Shown here piece after piece: positions 42,775 through 44,273 of a stretch of DNA of 44,273 bases. The first letter of the stretch is position 1; the number at the start of each line of letters is the position of its first letter. A program made the translations under genes and the position numbers. Source of the stretch: Zygnema cylindricum (taxonomy: Eukaryota; Streptophyta; Zygnematophyceae; Zygnematales; Zygnemataceae); the NCBI GenBank assembly GCA_037447655.1, contig JBBHKE010001189.1, positions 1 through 44,273 of the forward strand. The letters run 5' to 3'. Under the pieces are notes generated by a model that worked only from the letters and a program-made list of their open reading frames with translations, searched no databases and was not told where the DNA came from.

Positions 42775-43670
42775 AGAATCTGCCTCCCTAAATCTAAGAA
42801 ATCTTCAACCAAAACACCACCATCCGTCTCCGTGCCCTCCAATTTCTGCTTTAATTCCATAGGAGTGGCACTCCCCTTTGCTTCTAACATGTCAAACTTT
42901 TCTAACATGTTCTTCATAGCTTCTTTTTTAGTTAAATATATAATATTGTTTCCTGTCTCTTTCTACTTGAATTCCTATAATTTACTTAGCCTCACCCAAG
43001 TCTTTCATTTCAAACCGGGAATTCAGAGCTGATTATATTTTATAAATCTCATTGATGGATTTTTTATTAATCTCATTGATGGATTTTTTATTAATCTCAT
43101 TAATGGATTTGCTAATCAGTAGCAAATTATCTACATATACTGCCACATAAATCACTCCATCATCACCTTGCATTACATAGACTGAGTGATCTGACTTGAT
43201 CTTAGTAAAGCCAAGACTGGTTAAAAAATCATCTAATTTCAGGTTCCATTGTCTCGGAGCATGTTTCAGACCATACAAGGACTTCAACAATTTACAGACC
43301 TCATTTTCTTTCCCTTTTTATGCATACATCTCTGACTGCTTCATATAAATTACTTACTCCAAATCACCATGCAAGAAATTCGTCTTAACATCCATCTGAT
43401 GCAATTCCATATCCTCTATTGCAGCAAGAGATAGCAAAACTCTAGTAGTAGGAAAGCTAACCACGAAGAGAAGGTCTTTTCATAATCAATTCCCTCCTTT
43501 TCGCTAAATCCCTTACCCACCAGTCTAGCTTTATATCTCTCAATTGTATTTTAAGGGTTCAATTTTACTTTGAAGACCCACTAACAACTGATAGCTTTCC
43601 GGTTCGGTGGGAGCTCCACAAGTTCCCAAATTTGGGCTTCCATAATTGACTTTATCTCCTCATTTGCAGC
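42775..43670 (-). pseudogene. pol: Element 7 reverse transcriptase with altered catalytic box
   Basis: Read right to left: [31 protein letters not shown], a frameshift in the FSSVV region, [17 protein letters not shown], then stops. A clean stretch runs 43,290-43,033 with LKSLYGLKHAPRQWNLKLDD and FTKIKSDHSVYVMQGDDGV. The catalytic box is YVDN (codons at 43,126-43,137), not YVDD. A threefold in-frame KSINEI(N/Y)K repeat follows. The reading then passes a TAA and shifts into SRFEMKDLGEAK and GIQVERDR. Loss of the second Asp should abolish polymerase activity. Confidence 0.92.
43042..43113 (-). repeat. 24-bp x 3 in-frame tandem repeat in element 7 RT
   Basis: Units at 43,042-43,065, 43,066-43,089 and 43,090-43,113 each contain ATCTCATT(G/A)ATGGATTT. 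On the coding strand they give KSINEINK, KSINEINK and KSINEIYK. Element 1 has only one such unit (KSMNKINR) at this place, so two units were added by slippage without changing frame. Confidence 0.92.
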
Positions 43671-44273
43671 CGAGATCTAATGATCCTTTTCAAGAACAGA
43701 AAAAGCTTCATGAATAGTTAGCGTCTCCCTTGTGCTTGCAGAAAAAGCACTCTCAACTTGGTAGCCTTAAAGGCGGCAGCTTTGCCTTCTTCCTTCGAAA
43801 AATGTGACTTGGGAACTGTTGGTTCCCTACCTTGCAGCACGAGCGTGTATGGGGAGGAGCATCAATAGAAGGAGCAGATCCAGAAGGAGTATTAGACGGC
43901 CGAAAGGCATTTGGGAGAGAGGTAGAAGAAGTTGAAGAGGATGGAGTAAAAGGTACCTGCTCAAGAATGATATACTCTTGTATTTTCTCATTCCTTTCAG
44001 CTGCATCTATGCTAAAAACGTCAACAGATTGACTTTCTTCTTTAATCTGAATATTCCTGGCTGTTTGAAGGCATCCTCTCTAAGGATTATACACTTCATA
44101 ACCTGCAGATTGATCATCATAGCCTAGAAAGACACTAGGTACAGAATTTGGACTAAGCTTCCAATTAGGAAGATTATCCAAGATAAAACATTTGCTACCA
44201 AAAACTCTAAAATGACTAACATTTGGCTTTTTGCCTGTCCAAACTTCATAAGGTGTCTTACCCCTAACAGCCC
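43671..44273 (-). pseudogene. pol: Element 7 integrase C-terminus and linker, continuing past the window edge
   Basis: On the minus strand the window edge opens in GKTPYEVWTGKKPNVSHFRV and FGSKCFILDN, the copia integrase tail, then VFLGYDDQSAGYEVYNP and a stop. The linker is frameshifted but matches element 6 (SAPSIDAPP, ESAFSASTRETLTIHEAF). The catalytic core of integrase, protease, gag and the 5' LTR would lie to the right, outside the window. Confidence 0.88.

Overview
The window is non-genic, AT-rich eukaryotic heterochromatin. I see no intact host gene, rRNA or canonical tRNA. It holds (a) a tangle of decayed Ty1/copia LTR retrotransposons at both ends and (b) a 25.6-kb satellite DNA array in the middle. 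A large land-plant genome is the most natural guess, because several copia lineages are nested, there is a TA-target MITE, LTRs carry CACGTG boxes, and the satellite carries TTTAGGG-type motifs. The copia elements have a primer site of the Drosophila-copia type, so I would not exclude another eukaryote.

Left flank (1-13,817). Element 1 (plus strand) is nearly complete: 3' part of its 5' LTR (1-386), primer-binding site, gag, protease, integrase, RT and RNase H, polypurine tract and a 925-bp 3' LTR (4,743-5,667). A 198-bp MITE sits in its pol. Element 1 is inserted in the gag of an older minus-strand element 2 (gag 5,672-6,095, LTR 6,037-7,001). Element 2 abuts a small decayed island of the same satellite (7,002-7,345). 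Then come a plus-strand integrase fragment (element 3), a minus-strand solo LTR (element 4), a tRNA-like remnant, and element 5, a second copia lineage with a well preserved RT that is cut off in mid-pol at 13,817.

Centre (13,818-39,388). This is a tandem array of a 202-bp unit built of two alternating 101-bp subunits (A and B, about 80% identical to each other). The array has two arms of opposite orientation: 13,818-23,457 lies on the minus strand and 23,458-39,388 on the plus strand, meeting at a spacer-free junction. Inside are local higher-order repeats (about 403 and 604 bp), an 843-bp segmental duplication, hybrid and deleted subunits, and one hyperdivergent patch.

Right flank (39,391-44,273). 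Minus-strand element 6 is an internally deleted chimera (linker and RT joined to an LTR end) whose LTR terminus touches the satellite. A non-satellite 260-290-bp tandem pair lies at 40,331-40,884. Minus-strand element 7 runs off the right edge and has an RT active site changed from YVDD to YVDN and an in-frame 24-bp triplication.

Points most worth follow-up: the dimeric satellite and its inversion; its embedding in copia debris plus the outlying island; and an unusual LTR/gag layout, in which the first 56-59 nt of gag lie inside the LTR and the LTR is followed by a site matching the anticodon region of initiator tRNA-Met.
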